64,000 bases of DNA, taken from NCBI GenBank assembly GCA_025359125.1, contig JANYHI010000063.1:157125-221124 (forward strand), written 5' to 3'. A program made the translations under genes and the position numbers. Under the pieces are notes generated by a model, which was not told the DNA's origin, ran no database searches, and saw only the letters and a program-made list of their open reading frames with translations. The DNA comes from Cytophagales bacterium. Its GTDB lineage: Bacteria > Bacteroidota > Bacteroidia > Cytophagales > Cyclobacteriaceae. The stretch's first letter is position 1. Every line of letters begins with the position of its first letter. This document shows, piece after piece, positions 19,177 through 29,300 of this stretch.

Positions 19177-20016
19177 TTGAAATATCCATCTGAATTTAAA
19201 ATAGCCGTATTAGACCTTTATAATGGCGAAGCGAACGAAGGCATGCGTTGCATTAAAGAATTGCTTGATCAACTTAAAATCGAAATACCGTTTGCTGTAA
19301 GTTATCAAGTTTTTGATGTGCGGCTAAAAGAAGAAATTGCTAACGCAGATTTCGATGCTTTCATCTCTTCGGGCGGGCCGGGTAGTCCCATCACCAGCGC
19401 AGGCTCTAAGTGGGAGCAAAATTATTTTGGTTTGATGGATTCCATTTTCAAACACAACAGCACTCATCCCGATCAAAAAAAATTTGTGCTTCTAATTTGC
19501 CATTCTATGCAAATCTTTTGTCGTTACTATAATTACGCAAAAATTACCAAGCGCAAGAGCACAGCCTTTGGCATAATGCCCATTCACAAAACAAAAGAAG
19601 GAAGGAAAGAAACACTATTTAGCAATCTAACTGATCCATTTTACGCAGTCGATTCTCGCGATTACCAAATTACAGAACCCAACGAAGCAAAAATTTGGTC
19701 GGGTGGTGGCAATGTTCTTTGTTTAGAAAAATTTAGACCGCTCGTTCCACTAGAGCGTGCCGTTATGGCGATTCGTTTTAATGACGAAATCATTGGCACA
19801 CAATTTCATCCAGAGGCAGACAGCGATGGAATGCATCGTTATTTTTTGCGCGAGGATAAACGAAAAATGATTGTAGACAAATACGGAGAAAAAAAGTATT
19901 TTGAAATGATGCAAATGTTAAATGAGCCTGATAAAATAAAACATCTTTATAGGCAAGTTTTACCCGGCTTTATGAGGCAGGCTATAAATAGTAAAGTGAA
20001 TACTATAAATGTATGA
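19177..20016 (+). CDS. Class I glutamine amidotransferase-like protein
   Basis: A 279-residue protein with the class I amidotransferase triad: Cys108 in LLICHSMQIF and His211-x-Glu213 in GTQFHPEAD, plus the oxyanion region SSGGPGSP at residues 64-71. Members hydrolyse glutamine or gamma-glutamyl bonds and pass ammonia to a partner. The start is TTG (MKYPSEFKIAVLDLYNG). It overlaps the next gene by four bases (ATGA), so it is coupled to the 397-residue ATP-grasp-like protein, which may be its synthetase partner. Confidence 0.82.
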   Translation: MKYPSEFKIAVLDLYNGEANEGMRCIKELLDQLKIEIPFAVSYQVFDVRLKEEIANADFDAFISSGGPGSPITSAGSKWEQNYFGLMDSIFKHNSTHPDQKKFVLLICHSMQIFCRYYNYAKITKRKSTAFGIMPIHKTKEGRKETLFSNLTDPFYAVDSRDYQITEPNEAKIWSGGGNVLCLEKFRPLVPLERAVMAIRFNDEIIGTQFHPEADSDGMHRYFLREDKRKMIVDKYGEKKYFEMMQMLNEPDKIKHLYRQVLPGFMRQAINSKVNTINV

Positions 20017-21206
20017 TTACCTCTGCCCGTCAATCTTTTAATAAACAATTTACTTCAGCCAAATATCAATTTCTTCTAGCTGATTTGAATTCATCGTATA
20101 ACTATAAAATTCCATTTCGTGTAGCCGAAACCCCTCTCTTCATTGCCAGAGATTTTAAAAACAAATTATTGAAAGGTGCTGAAGAGATCATTGATTTTAT
20201 CGTTCAGCCAAACTTTTGCAGCTTAATGAAAGATGCCATTCCTCAACATCTTTCAGTACCGAACGAAACACCTCACACACTTTTTTTAGCTCTTGACTTT
20301 GCCGTATGTTCAAATGCTAAAGGCGAAATTGTTCCTCAGCTAATAGAAATGCAGGGCTTTCCTTCCCTATTTGGGTATCAAGATTTTTTAGGAAATAAAT
20401 TTAAAGCGCATTATCAAATTGATGATGCGTGGCTATTTCATTTCAACAAAACATCTAATCAATACTGGGCCGAATTGAAAAAATGTGTTGTGGGTAATCA
20501 TGCACCAGAAGAAGTGGTGTTGCTAGAGATCAATCCATATCAGCAAAATACAACAATCGACTTTCTAATTACCCAAGAAAAACTAGGAATTCATCTGCTA
20601 CATATCGGAGATGTAATCATTCGCGAGCGAAATCTTTTTTATCTCAACAACGGAAAAGAAATTCAAATTAAGAGAATTTATAACCGGGTTATTTTTGATG
20701 AACTGCTGCAACAAAAAGATTTACAAACTCCATTTCATCTAACAGAAGAAGTTGATGTAGAATGGGCTGGCCATCCAAATTGGTTTTTTAAAATCAGCAA
20801 ATACACCATGCCCTTTCTTAAAGGCAGTGCCGTGCCCGAATCAAGATTTTTAAATCAAATTGAAACCATTCCTGTCGACCTAGAAAATTATGTATTGAAA
20901 CCTCTCTTTTCCTTTTCGGGAAGCGGAGTGATTTTTAATGTTAAGAAAGAAGACATTGAAAATATTCCGATAGCTGAGCGAAAGAACTTTTTACTCCAAC
21001 AAAAAGTTCATTACGAGCCCATCATTCAAGCACCTGATGGATTGGTAAAAGCAGAGATCAGACTTCTTTATTTATGGCCTGATGAAAAGACACGCCCAGA
21101 ATTGATCACCAATTTGGCAAGGTTAAGCAGAGGTGAGATGATTGGCGTGAAGTATAATAAAGACAAAACGTGGGTGGGCGGTACGATTTGCTTTTTCGAA
21201 AATTAA
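20013..21206 (+). CDS. ATP-grasp-like protein, unknown function
   Basis: This 397-residue cytoplasmic protein is not one I recognise by name. Its second half has an ATP-grasp flavour: LENYVLKPLFSFSGSGVIF (lysine plus glycine-rich loop), VKAEIRLLYLWPDEKTRPEL, and a conserved-looking end NLARLSRGEMIGVKYNKDKT with WVGG. The first half (CSNAKGEIVPQLIEMQGFPSLFGYQ) could hold the metal-binding part, giving a circularly permuted arrangement. Translational coupling to the amidotransferase supports a synthetase/amidase pair. The assignment to the fold is an inference. Confidence 0.55.
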   Translation: MITSARQSFNKQFTSAKYQFLLADLNSSYNYKIPFRVAETPLFIARDFKNKLLKGAEEIIDFIVQPNFCSLMKDAIPQHLSVPNETPHTLFLALDFAVCSNAKGEIVPQLIEMQGFPSLFGYQDFLGNKFKAHYQIDDAWLFHFNKTSNQYWAELKKCVVGNHAPEEVVLLEINPYQQNTTIDFLITQEKLGIHLLHIGDVIIRERNLFYLNNGKEIQIKRIYNRVIFDELLQQKDLQTPFHLTEEVDVEWAGHPNWFFKISKYTMPFLKGSAVPESRFLNQIETIPVDLENYVLKPLFSFSGSGVIFNVKKEDIENIPIAERKNFLLQQKVHYEPIIQAPDGLVKAEIRLLYLWPDEKTRPELITNLARLSRGEMIGVKYNKDKTWVGGTICFFEN

Positions 21207-21321
21207 ATCTGGAGTAGCCACAGATTTCTGGCTAAATAGTTTTGGCTAAAACCAAAAGCAAATAAGCGTTAAAAATCATAAGTCACATTCTAAAATCTCA
21301 ATTCTAAAATCATAAATCCCA

Positions 21322-21903
21322 GTGTCATCGCATCACTTTGTAAAAGAAGATCAAGAGCCAGCTCTTCTAATAATTGATCCACATGCTATTTCTTTTGAAA
21401 AGATACAAGAACTATTAGAATGGAGCCCGACAGTTATTGTTTTAGAAGAAGCACTTGCAATTGTTCTTGGCTGGGAAATAAAAATTGATTTTGTACTTTG
21501 TATTGCTGAACATATAGAAGTATTACAAAAAGAATTACTTTCACAAGCACCCATTCAATTTATTTCAATTAGTAAGCAAAACGAAAGTCTTGATGCTGCA
21601 CTTCACTATTTAGTCGATGCAAAATATAAAGCTGTAAATATTTTAGTATCCAATAAAGAATCCTTTGAAACCGCAACAAAAATTTCAAAGATTTATTCGG
21701 AGCTATATTTCGAAAATAAAAAATGGTCGCTGGTTAAGTCGGGGCATTTTCAAAAATGGGTGCCTACGCAAACTCAACTGTCCATCAGTCCAAAAAAGTT
21801 GTATGTGCTCAAGGGGCTTTCAAATGAACTTGAAAGTTTGGTGGACGGACAAATTACCATTGAATCCGACAGCTCCTTTTGGATTGGCGAAGAACTAAAT
21901 TAA
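21322..21903 (+). CDS. Hypothetical protein, weakly thiamine-pyrophosphokinase-like
   Basis: A 193-residue soluble protein starting at GTG (MSSHHFVKEDQEP). The layout of short strands followed by a C-terminal beta region (LYVLKGLSNELESLVDGQIT) recalls thiamine pyrophosphokinases, but the GDxDS catalytic motif of that family is not present, so enzyme function is unsupported. It lies 115 bases after the ligase cluster in the same direction and overlaps the 3' end of prmC, which converges on it. Confidence 0.5.
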   Translation: MSSHHFVKEDQEPALLIIDPHAISFEKIQELLEWSPTVIVLEEALAIVLGWEIKIDFVLCIAEHIEVLQKELLSQAPIQFISISKQNESLDAALHYLVDAKYKAVNILVSNKESFETATKISKIYSELYFENKKWSLVKSGHFQKWVPTQTQLSISPKKLYVLKGLSNELESLVDGQITIESDSSFWIGEELN

Positions 21904-22731
21904 CTGAGCACTTACAATTCTATCTTTACCATTTAGGTCAGTAACAACAGTGGTACTATAACCTGTGTGCTCAAACAATTCTTTAACTTCTTTCCCAAAT
22001 TTCTCATTAATCTCTACTACCACTCTGCCACCTATTTTTAATAGCTGCCTTCCCTTATTGGCAATTTCTCGATAAAAAATTAAGGGGTCGTGGTCGGGCA
22101 CAAATAAAGCCTGCGCAGGTTCAAAGTCTAAGACATTAGAATTCATTGTCATTTTTTCGTTTTCCATCACGTAAGGAGGATTGCTGACAATGAGATCAAA
22201 ATCCTGCTGCGCAGGACTTTCATTTAAAATATCTAATTGAAAAAAGGTAACGCGTGCCAATAGCCGAATGGCATTTTCATTGGCTACAGCTAACGCTTTT
22301 TCGCTAATGTCAATGGCGTACACTTGTGCCGAAGGAATTTCAAGGGCTAAGGAAACAGCAAGACATCCACTACCGGTACCAATATCTAAGATTTGAGGGG
22401 TAATGAATTGAAATTCTTTCGCTATCGAAATAATCAATTCTGTTTCTGGGCGAGGTATCAATACATTTCTATTTACCAAAAACGTTCGTCCAAAAAAATA
22501 AGCCTCTTCTAAAATATATTGAACAGGTTCATTCGCATTGATGCGTTTAATAATTTCATTCAATCGCTCGTCTGATCCAGCCAGCAGTTGTTTCTCTGCA
22601 ATAATATCTGTTGAATTAAATCCAAATTCCTTTTCGAAAACCGAATGCAAAATGCTTTTGATCTCATCCGCTGTCTCACTAAGCGTGATGTTATTTAGTA
22701 ACTGATGAAAGAGTGTTTTTGAATTTATCAT
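21895..22731 (-). CDS. prmC: Peptide chain release factor N5-glutamine methyltransferase
   Basis: A 278-residue PrmC/HemK protein with an N-terminal helical release-factor-binding domain, motif I ILDIGTGSGCLAVSLA, and the catalytic NPPY motif in LIVSNPPYVMENE. It methylates the glutamine of the GGQ motif in release factors RF1 and RF2, raising termination efficiency. Length and motifs are normal. It is divergent from ribD, with a 46-base intergenic gap. Confidence 0.95.
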   Translation of the reverse strand: MINSKTLFHQLLNNITLSETADEIKSILHSVFEKEFGFNSTDIIAEKQLLAGSDERLNEIIKRINANEPVQYILEEAYFFGRTFLVNRNVLIPRPETELIISIAKEFQFITPQILDIGTGSGCLAVSLALEIPSAQVYAIDISEKALAVANENAIRLLARVTFFQLDILNESPAQQDFDLIVSNPPYVMENEKMTMNSNVLDFEPAQALFVPDHDPLIFYREIANKGRQLLKIGGRVVVEINEKFGKEVKELFEHTGYSTTVVTDLNGKDRIVSAQLI

Positions 22732-22751
22732 GTCAATCTACCACAGATAAT

Positions 22752-22759
22752 TACCTTTG
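22752..22759 (+). promoter_or_regulatory. Possible -7 element for ribD (TACCTTTG)
   Basis: TACCTTTG fits the Bacteroidota -7 consensus TAnnTTTG and lies 18 bases before the ribD start. A TTG at the right -33 distance is not evident, so this is only a partial match. Confidence 0.35.
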
Positions 22760-22777
22760 TAAGGTAAACAAAAACTG

Positions 22778-23806
22778 ATGACACTAGACGAACTTTTCAT
22801 GCAACGCACTTTTGAGCTTGCGCTGAATGGAGTGGGAAGCGTAAGCCCCAATCCGGCAGTTGGGTGTGTGATTGTTTATGATAACAAAATAATTGGCGAA
22901 GGCTGGCACAAAAAATACGGACATGCACATGCCGAAGTGAATGCGGTAGAATCAGTTCAAGATAAATCTCTTCTAACAAAAAGTACGGTATATGTCAATT
23001 TAGAACCATGCGCGCACACTGGCAAGACACCGCCTTGCGCAGATGTGCTGATCAGGTACGGAGTAAAAAAAATTATTATTTCAAATGTAGATACCAACCC
23101 GCTGGTTGGTGGAAAGGGAATTCAAAAATTGAAAGATGCAGGCATAGAAGTAGTGACAGGAGTTTTAGAAAAAGAAGGAAGGGCGTTGAATAAACGCTTC
23201 TTCACTTTCGTGGAAAAGAAAAGGCCTTATATAATCTTAAAATGGGCGCAAACAAAAGATGGTTTTATTGCACGCAAAAATTTTGATTCGAAGTGGATTA
23301 GCAATGAACATTCTAGGCAATTAGTACATCAATGGCGGAGTAAAGAAGATGCTGTACTGGTTGGCAAGACAACTGTGCTTAAAGATAACCCTTCTTTAAC
23401 AGTAAGAGATTGGTCGGGGAAAAACCCAGTAAGAATTGTCATTGATCGTAAGCTAGAATTACCCCAAACGTTGAATTTATTTGATCACAATCAAAAGACC
23501 ATTTGCTACAACTTATTGAAAGATGAGGAGCAAAAAAATATCTCATTTATTCGTTTAGAGGAAAACAATTTTATTTCTCACTTGGTAGATGATTTATATA
23601 AACAGGAAATACAATCGATAATTATTGAAGGTGGTTCCCAAACTATCAAACTATTTATTGACTTAGGCTTGTGGAATGAGGCGCGAATATTTACTTCCAT
23701 GCAAACTTTCAAAGAGGGAATTTCGGCACCTGAAATAAAAGGTGAGACTCAATTAGTGCAATCTGTTTTAGGAGATGAACTAGTTTGGGTAAGTAGAAAA
23801 GGCTAA
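22778..23806 (+). CDS. ribD: Bifunctional diaminohydroxyphosphoribosylaminopyrimidine deaminase/reductase
   Basis: The first ~145 residues are a zinc deaminase with HAHAEVNAV and the ligand segment EPCAHTGKTPPC. The rest is the NADPH-dependent reductase (PYIILKWAQTKDGFIA, GGSQTIKLFIDLGLW). The protein carries out two successive steps of riboflavin synthesis after GTP cyclohydrolase II. At 342 residues it is complete. It converges on the PorP/SprF gene with only three bases between the stops. Confidence 0.95.
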   Translation: MTLDELFMQRTFELALNGVGSVSPNPAVGCVIVYDNKIIGEGWHKKYGHAHAEVNAVESVQDKSLLTKSTVYVNLEPCAHTGKTPPCADVLIRYGVKKIIISNVDTNPLVGGKGIQKLKDAGIEVVTGVLEKEGRALNKRFFTFVEKKRPYIILKWAQTKDGFIARKNFDSKWISNEHSRQLVHQWRSKEDAVLVGKTTVLKDNPSLTVRDWSGKNPVRIVIDRKLELPQTLNLFDHNQKTICYNLLKDEEQKNISFIRLEENNFISHLVDDLYKQEIQSIIIEGGSQTIKLFIDLGLWNEARIFTSMQTFKEGISAPEIKGETQLVQSVLGDELVWVSRKG

Positions 23807-23809
23807 GTA

Positions 23810-24970
23810 CTATCTCTTCTTCGTCCTGTAATTACTTTTCTTTTTCTTCTTGTTAAAGCTGGTTTTCTTACTCTTTGTGTAAGTAGGCTTACGGGTAGAG
23901 GTCTTTTTGCCCATCGAAAGTTTCTTCGTGTTTTGATACCTCGAATTTGGTGAGAAAGCAGAAACTCTTTTCTGCGCGCGCGCTAATTGCTTTGGCGTGT
24001 GGCCACCCGGCTTTCTTACACCCGAAGCATTAAGTGTTTTTCTTCTGTACGAAATAGATTGCTTGTAGTCTTGTCTAAATTTCTTCTGGTAACCCTGGTC
24101 GTTGAAATCATAGCGCAGAGTGAACTCGTTTGATGTGCCTACAAAGCCACCTACATTTCCGGTAATCATTTCATTAGAGTAACCCACTAATAAATATTTA
24201 CTTAAACGATACGCAAGCGTGAAGTTGAGTACGTTGCCAGCACGAGTTGCCGCACCAGCTGTGATTTTATTATCGTAGGTATAAAACAAACCAACATCAT
24301 AGGTGTCGTTTGTTTCAGAAAATTTGCGAAATGCAAAATAAGGTTCTAATAAATCTTGTCCTCCGCGAATAGGAATCATTCCTTGCACAAAACCTGTATA
24401 ATAATTTGATAATACTTTTTTGTTCACGGGCTCCAGCCAAGCAGTGGCTAAACGATTGGCAGCTGCTCCTACTTTTACAAATCTATTTTGGTACATCATC
24501 CCAAAAGAAAAATCGGGCTTGCCAGCAGCCGCATTATAGCGCTGAAAGGTTACATCATTAGTAATATAAGGGTCGGTTGCTGCATTGTATTCAATTCGAA
24601 GCTGATTGAACTCGGCACCCACACCCATAGAAAGAGTGCTGAATTTATTAAACTGAAGGTGATATGCAAAGGCGCCTGCGTAATAAGTGTTCTTCAAAAT
24701 GGATACTTCTTCCTGATAGATATTCGCGCCCGCACCAAACCTGTGGTTGGCAAAAGGTGTGTGCATGCTGATAAAATAATTTTTAGGAGCGCCTGCTACA
24801 CCAGAATAATTAGAACGGTAAGATGCGGTTACAGACCCAAATGTATGCCCAGCCAAAGCAGGATTATACATGAATGAGTTGGTAAGCTTTTGACTAAACA
24901 ATGGAATGTCTTGTGCAACCGATGCGATGGCAAGAAAATTCAAAAACAAGCTCAGTAAAAGTATCCTCAT
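23810..24970 (-). CDS. PorP/SprF family type IX secretion outer-membrane protein with basic tail
   Basis: The signal peptide (MRILLLSLFLNFLAIASVAQ) and the start of the mature protein (DIPLFSQKLTNSFMYNPALAG) are typical of PorP/SprF. The barrel part runs to about residue 300. The last ~85 residues are an extra tail dominated by Lys, Arg, Ser and Thr, ending in KKKKKSNYRTKKR, which is unusual for the family and looks disordered. SprF-like proteins are required for secretion of type B CTD cargo; the gene just upstream encodes such a cargo, 10 bases away, so the two form a cargo/adaptor pair. Confidence 0.9.
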   Translation of the reverse strand: MRILLLSLFLNFLAIASVAQDIPLFSQKLTNSFMYNPALAGHTFGSVTASYRSNYSGVAGAPKNYFISMHTPFANHRFGAGANIYQEEVSILKNTYYAGAFAYHLQFNKFSTLSMGVGAEFNQLRIEYNAATDPYITNDVTFQRYNAAAGKPDFSFGMMYQNRFVKVGAAANRLATAWLEPVNKKVLSNYYTGFVQGMIPIRGGQDLLEPYFAFRKFSETNDTYDVGLFYTYDNKITAGAATRAGNVLNFTLAYRLSKYLLVGYSNEMITGNVGGFVGTSNEFTLRYDFNDQGYQKKFRQDYKQSISYRRKTLNASGVRKPGGHTPKQLARAQKRVSAFSPNSRYQNTKKLSMGKKTSTRKPTYTKSKKTSFNKKKKKSNYRTKKR

Positions 24971-24979
24971 GCGTTTCTT

Positions 24980-26104
24980 TTACTTTAAAACAGAGATCAT
25001 TTGTTTAATACTTTTTTGCACACCCTTATCTGTGTACCTCACTACACAAATATAATTGCCTATTCCTAACTTAGAAAAATCGACATCCTGAGAACTGCCC
25101 GCGGGTTGCACGTAGTTTACAAATCCTTTCCAGGTTTTAAATGGAACACCCCACCTATCGAGCAGCGTAACTTCATTATCTGCAAAAGCATCAATTCCAT
25201 CAATTACCAATACATCGTTCACTTTATCATCATCGGGCGTAATTAGTTTATGCACTTTAACTGTTACAACGTCACTCTTTGCCAATGCATAAGTCTTACC
25301 TGTTGATGAAACCCCAAGTGAACTTGTAATAAAAGTGTTGTTACCAATTCCGCCCAATTCATTTTGTTTAGTTGCGTCTTTTTCCAATACAACAATATCT
25401 CCAACGGTAGTAAAAAACGAACTAGTCCCTGCCTCACTTAGTGAGATGGGCGACTTACCTGAAAATGAACCGCTGCCGATGGTTAACTCCCAAAAGTGAT
25501 CTGTAAAAATTTCTTTGATAGGTGCAGCAACTGTGAATGGATTATTGGTGCCCGAAATTACCTCCATTCCAATTGGGGTATCTTTATCTGCCACCTCTAT
25601 TTCTGTTAATTGTGCAGGAAAATATCCTTTAGCATTACCAATAGGAAATGTGCGCAAGGGCTCACCAGAACCAAAAATAAAGAGGCGGCCATTGATATAC
25701 GAACTATCACTTCCAACTAAATCGGCAGATCCTTTATAGCCCAATTTGCCAGAAATTGCTTTATCAGCATTTAACTTTCCTTTTGTGAAGATCAAATCAT
25801 TCAACACTAGCCATTCGCCTCCAATTCCATAGGTAGAGGTACTATTAATTGTTAGACCATTCAAAGAAATAGGTTGGGCAGTATTATTAACTATTAAAGC
25901 AGGCGTTTTTGTGGGGGTAAGCAGTATTATATTTAAGTTGGTAAAATCATTTTTAGTGCCGTTGTTAATAATATTAACAGATGTTGCTAATATACTGCCC
26001 GGTAGAGCCGCCATTTCCGTTTTATCCCCAATAACCATTTGCCCAAAACTTATGCAAGGCATAAGAACCGCCAACCAGATAAAAAAAATTGTTATTCGAA
26101 TCAT
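24980..26104 (-). CDS. Secreted protein with gliding-motility C-terminal (T9SS type B) domain
   Basis: The start at 26104 (MIRITIFFIWLAVLMPCISFGQ) gives a signal peptide. The central region is beta-rich with no recognised catalytic motif. The C-terminal ~90 residues (LITPDDDKVNDVLVIDGIDA, then VTLLDRWGVPFKTWKG) match the gliding-motility-associated C-terminal domain, a type B sorting signal for type IX secretion. It is followed by the PorP/SprF gene, as expected for this class. The function of the passenger part is unknown. Confidence 0.82.
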   Translation of the reverse strand: MIRITIFFIWLAVLMPCISFGQMVIGDKTEMAALPGSILATSVNIINNGTKNDFTNLNIILLTPTKTPALIVNNTAQPISLNGLTINSTSTYGIGGEWLVLNDLIFTKGKLNADKAISGKLGYKGSADLVGSDSSYINGRLFIFGSGEPLRTFPIGNAKGYFPAQLTEIEVADKDTPIGMEVISGTNNPFTVAAPIKEIFTDHFWELTIGSGSFSGKSPISLSEAGTSSFFTTVGDIVVLEKDATKQNELGGIGNNTFITSSLGVSSTGKTYALAKSDVVTVKVHKLITPDDDKVNDVLVIDGIDAFADNEVTLLDRWGVPFKTWKGFVNYVQPAGSSQDVDFSKLGIGNYICVVRYTDKGVQKSIKQMISVLK

Positions 26105-26205
26105 AGTTTTATCCTTTTCCATCTCCTTTATACCTGCGCAGTAAAAAAGGTTCTTTTACTGAATCACAAATCTGACTTAACCACTAAAATTACAAATTTA
26201 AGAGT

Positions 26206-26249
26206 GAATGTTACTTCTTTTCCTTAGAAGTGCTTTGGCAGTAACATTC
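26206..26249. other. Inverted repeat in intergenic region
   Basis: A perfect 10-base inverted repeat, GAATGTTACT (26206-26215) and AGTAACATTC (26240-26249), with a smaller nested hairpin ACTTCT/AGAAGT inside. It lies between the 1491-residue surface protein gene and the T9SS cargo gene, both minus strand. No T-run follows on either strand, so it may be a regulatory hairpin or a weak terminator. Confidence 0.45.
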
Positions 26250-26379
26250 CAATTAAGTCCGTGTTTTATTCATTTAATTTCTTTCTTAAAGTTCCGAGTC
26301 TTTGATTTCCATATTCTTCACCAACTATTTATCTCTCGGTGGTGAGTTCATCAAATGATGGAAACAAAGTATCATATTT

Positions 26380-29300
26380 TCAATTATTTTCTTTTATAGG
26401 TTTATCGTACAAACCTTTATTTACTGGTAATCCATATGCTTCCGGATGTAGATATTTTCCTTTCTCCGCTCCCGTTTTATTAACTTCCGGAATGATGCGA
26501 TTTTTTTCTGCAAAGGGGTCTTTACGAATACCCGTAACCTGCCAACTTACTTCTATGTTGGGTTTATCAGTTTTAATAATAAATACATTCCCTTCAACTT
26601 TTTTGAATATTATGGCCTGAGCAAACTCTCCAAGAACAGTAAGTTGGTAGCGGAAATCTTTATTGAGGGACTCAAAGTAATTGGGTAAGGAAACGACTGC
26701 TAATCCTTCGCTATTAGTACTGATATTGCCGTTATAGACGTTCATCATATCGGGGCTTTCTACAAAGCTGTGGTAGAGATATTTATTTTCAGGATCTTGA
26801 GGATGGTCTATTTTAAATGTCCCAGCACCTTTTGAGAGAGTCCCTGTTACTGTCACCTTACCATTAAAATAACCAGCAAAGCCCGACAAGCTATATCCTT
26901 CCACTGCGTGGGCATTCACTCCATCGGCTTGACCATAAACACCTCTGTTAAGAGTACCGCCTGTATTACCATTATAACCATATACTGCTGCTGTGGTACT
27001 ACCCGAGGATTGACCGAATATTGCTGTGCCCGCTGACTGAACTTCCAATTTATTAGAAGGGGAAGTTGTTCCTATGCCCACATTGCCATTTTCAGATATG
27101 TGCATCCTTATCTGCGGATTATCAGATCCTTGCGCGCTGGCATTAGTCAGAAATTGAAGATAGGTATCCCATGATGATCCACGATAGCTGCGGATGCGGG
27201 ACGATCCTGCGCTGGAAAAACTAAAACTTATATCCTGTGCGCTATTGGCGTCTACGGGAGAGTTGGGACCGCGTATGATTAAGCCGATGTTATTAACGGC
27301 AGCGCTCCCAATTAAGGCGTTGCCATTTACATCAAGTGCTTGAGTAGGAGATGTTGTGCCAATACCCACATTTACAGCATCCACCCCTGTGCCACCCAAG
27401 ATAAGAGCATTGGATGCATCAACTCTGGCATTGTAGCCAATGGCTGTTGAGCCACTAACCTGCGCACCAGCTGATAAGCCAGTATTCGTTCCAACAAAAG
27501 TATTGTTTGAACCTGTTGTATTTGAATTGGCGACAGAAGCCAATGGATAACCAGCTTGATATCCCAAAAATACGTTGTTAGTACCAGAGCTATTGAATGC
27601 TGCAGCTTGTGCTCCTATAGCAGTATTGCTATTGCCCGTGGCAAATTGCATAACCGATAGCCCGATTGCTGTATTGTAGTTTGCTAAAAGCTGATTAGCT
27701 AGAGCCTGACTACCAACAGCTGTATTGCCAGTTCCAGTAGTATTTGTTTGCATGGCAGCATAGCCCAATGAGGTATTTTGCCCACCGCTAGTTGCTTTCA
27801 TAGCTTGATACCCAATCGCTGTGTTGGAGGCACTGGTGAAGGATTGTAAAGCCTGATATCCTACAGCTACATTACCTTGAGCCACTCCGTTGTTTAAGCC
27901 TGCCTCGAATCCAAAAAAAGTGCCGAATGGCGTTGCTGGTTCTATCCTTCCAGCTTTCTGGTTATTGACTATAAGATTCAACGGCACATTATCTTTTGTT
28001 CCGATATAATTAGTACCTGTGCCAACTGCTCCATCTATCGTTCCTGTATTGCCACCAGGTATCCAGCCGCTGCCCCCACTTTGCCACGTTGCGTTTCCAG
28101 TAGCATCAGATGTAAGGACTTTGCCTGCACCTAGTGTTCCACCTGTTATTTGCAGACTGCCAGCAACCAATTTGGCGGTAGTGCCTGTGCCCACATTTAC
28201 GGTAGTAACATTCAAATCACCTAGCTGAATTATATTGCTACCTGTAACTAAGGCGTTAGCGCCAATGGCAGTAGCGTTTGTAAAGGCAGCAGAGGAAACA
28301 TCAGCCTTGTAACCAAGAGCTGTATTGAAATTACTAGTCGTATTTGTCTGGAGAGCATTTAAGCCAACGGCTGTATTATTAGAACCAGTAGTATTGTTTA
28401 TGAGAGAGGCGGAGCCTAAAGCAGAGTTGGATGCACCTATAGTATTAAATGAAAGGGACTGAGTACCCACTGCAACATTGTCGCTTGCCGTTGTGTTCGA
28501 TGTCAACGCAGAATTACCGACAGCCGTATTAGTAGAACCCGTATTGTTAGCAAGAGCGCTAGTGCCGAAGGCAGCGTTAGCGCCCCCAGTTGTGTTTAAT
28601 GAGAGAGCATTCTGACCGGCTCCAGTATTACCATTGCCTGTTGTATTATTCAATAATGCATGATAGCCAAATGCCGCATTTCGTTGGCCAGCAGTATTAT
28701 TTTGCATGGCTTGGTAACCAACTGCTGCGTTTTGAATTCCTGTGTTAACACTTCCGGCTTGGTAGCCGAACAGCGTATTGGCTGTGCCTGCCGCTGATTC
28801 AATTCTTCCTGCGGATAGATTATTCACTACAAAATTCAATGGTACATTATCTTTTGTACCAATGTAGTTTGTACCTGTTCCAACTACTCCATCTACTGTT
28901 CCTGTGTTTCCACCTAATGCCCAGCCAGAGCCTCCTGCTTGCCAAGTGGCCAAACCCGCAGCATCCGATGTAAGTACTTTGCCCACGCCTAATGTACCTC
29001 CAGTAATTTGTAAACCACCCGCTACGAGTTTTGCTGTTGTGCCTGTTCCAATATTTACGGTAGTAACTAAAGCATCGCCTAGTTGAATAGTATTGCTAGT
29101 AGTGGCTGATGCATTGGCACCTATTGCCGTGGCATTGGTAACCGTAGCGGCTACATCGGCTTTATATCCTACGGCAGTATTATTACTTCCTGTGGTGTTG
29201 GTGAATAGTGCCTGCCTTCCCAAAGCAGTATTATTTGCTCCTGTATTATTGAAAGCGGCATCGATGCCCACTATGGTGTTGAAGCCAGAAGAGATATTCC

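Noticed and set aside
21215..21234. TAGCCA...TGGCTA hairpin after the ATP-grasp-like gene as a terminator
   Set aside because: A short 6-base stem without a following T-run; the word TAGCCACAGATTT also occurs at 52758, so it is more likely a dispersed repeat remnant.
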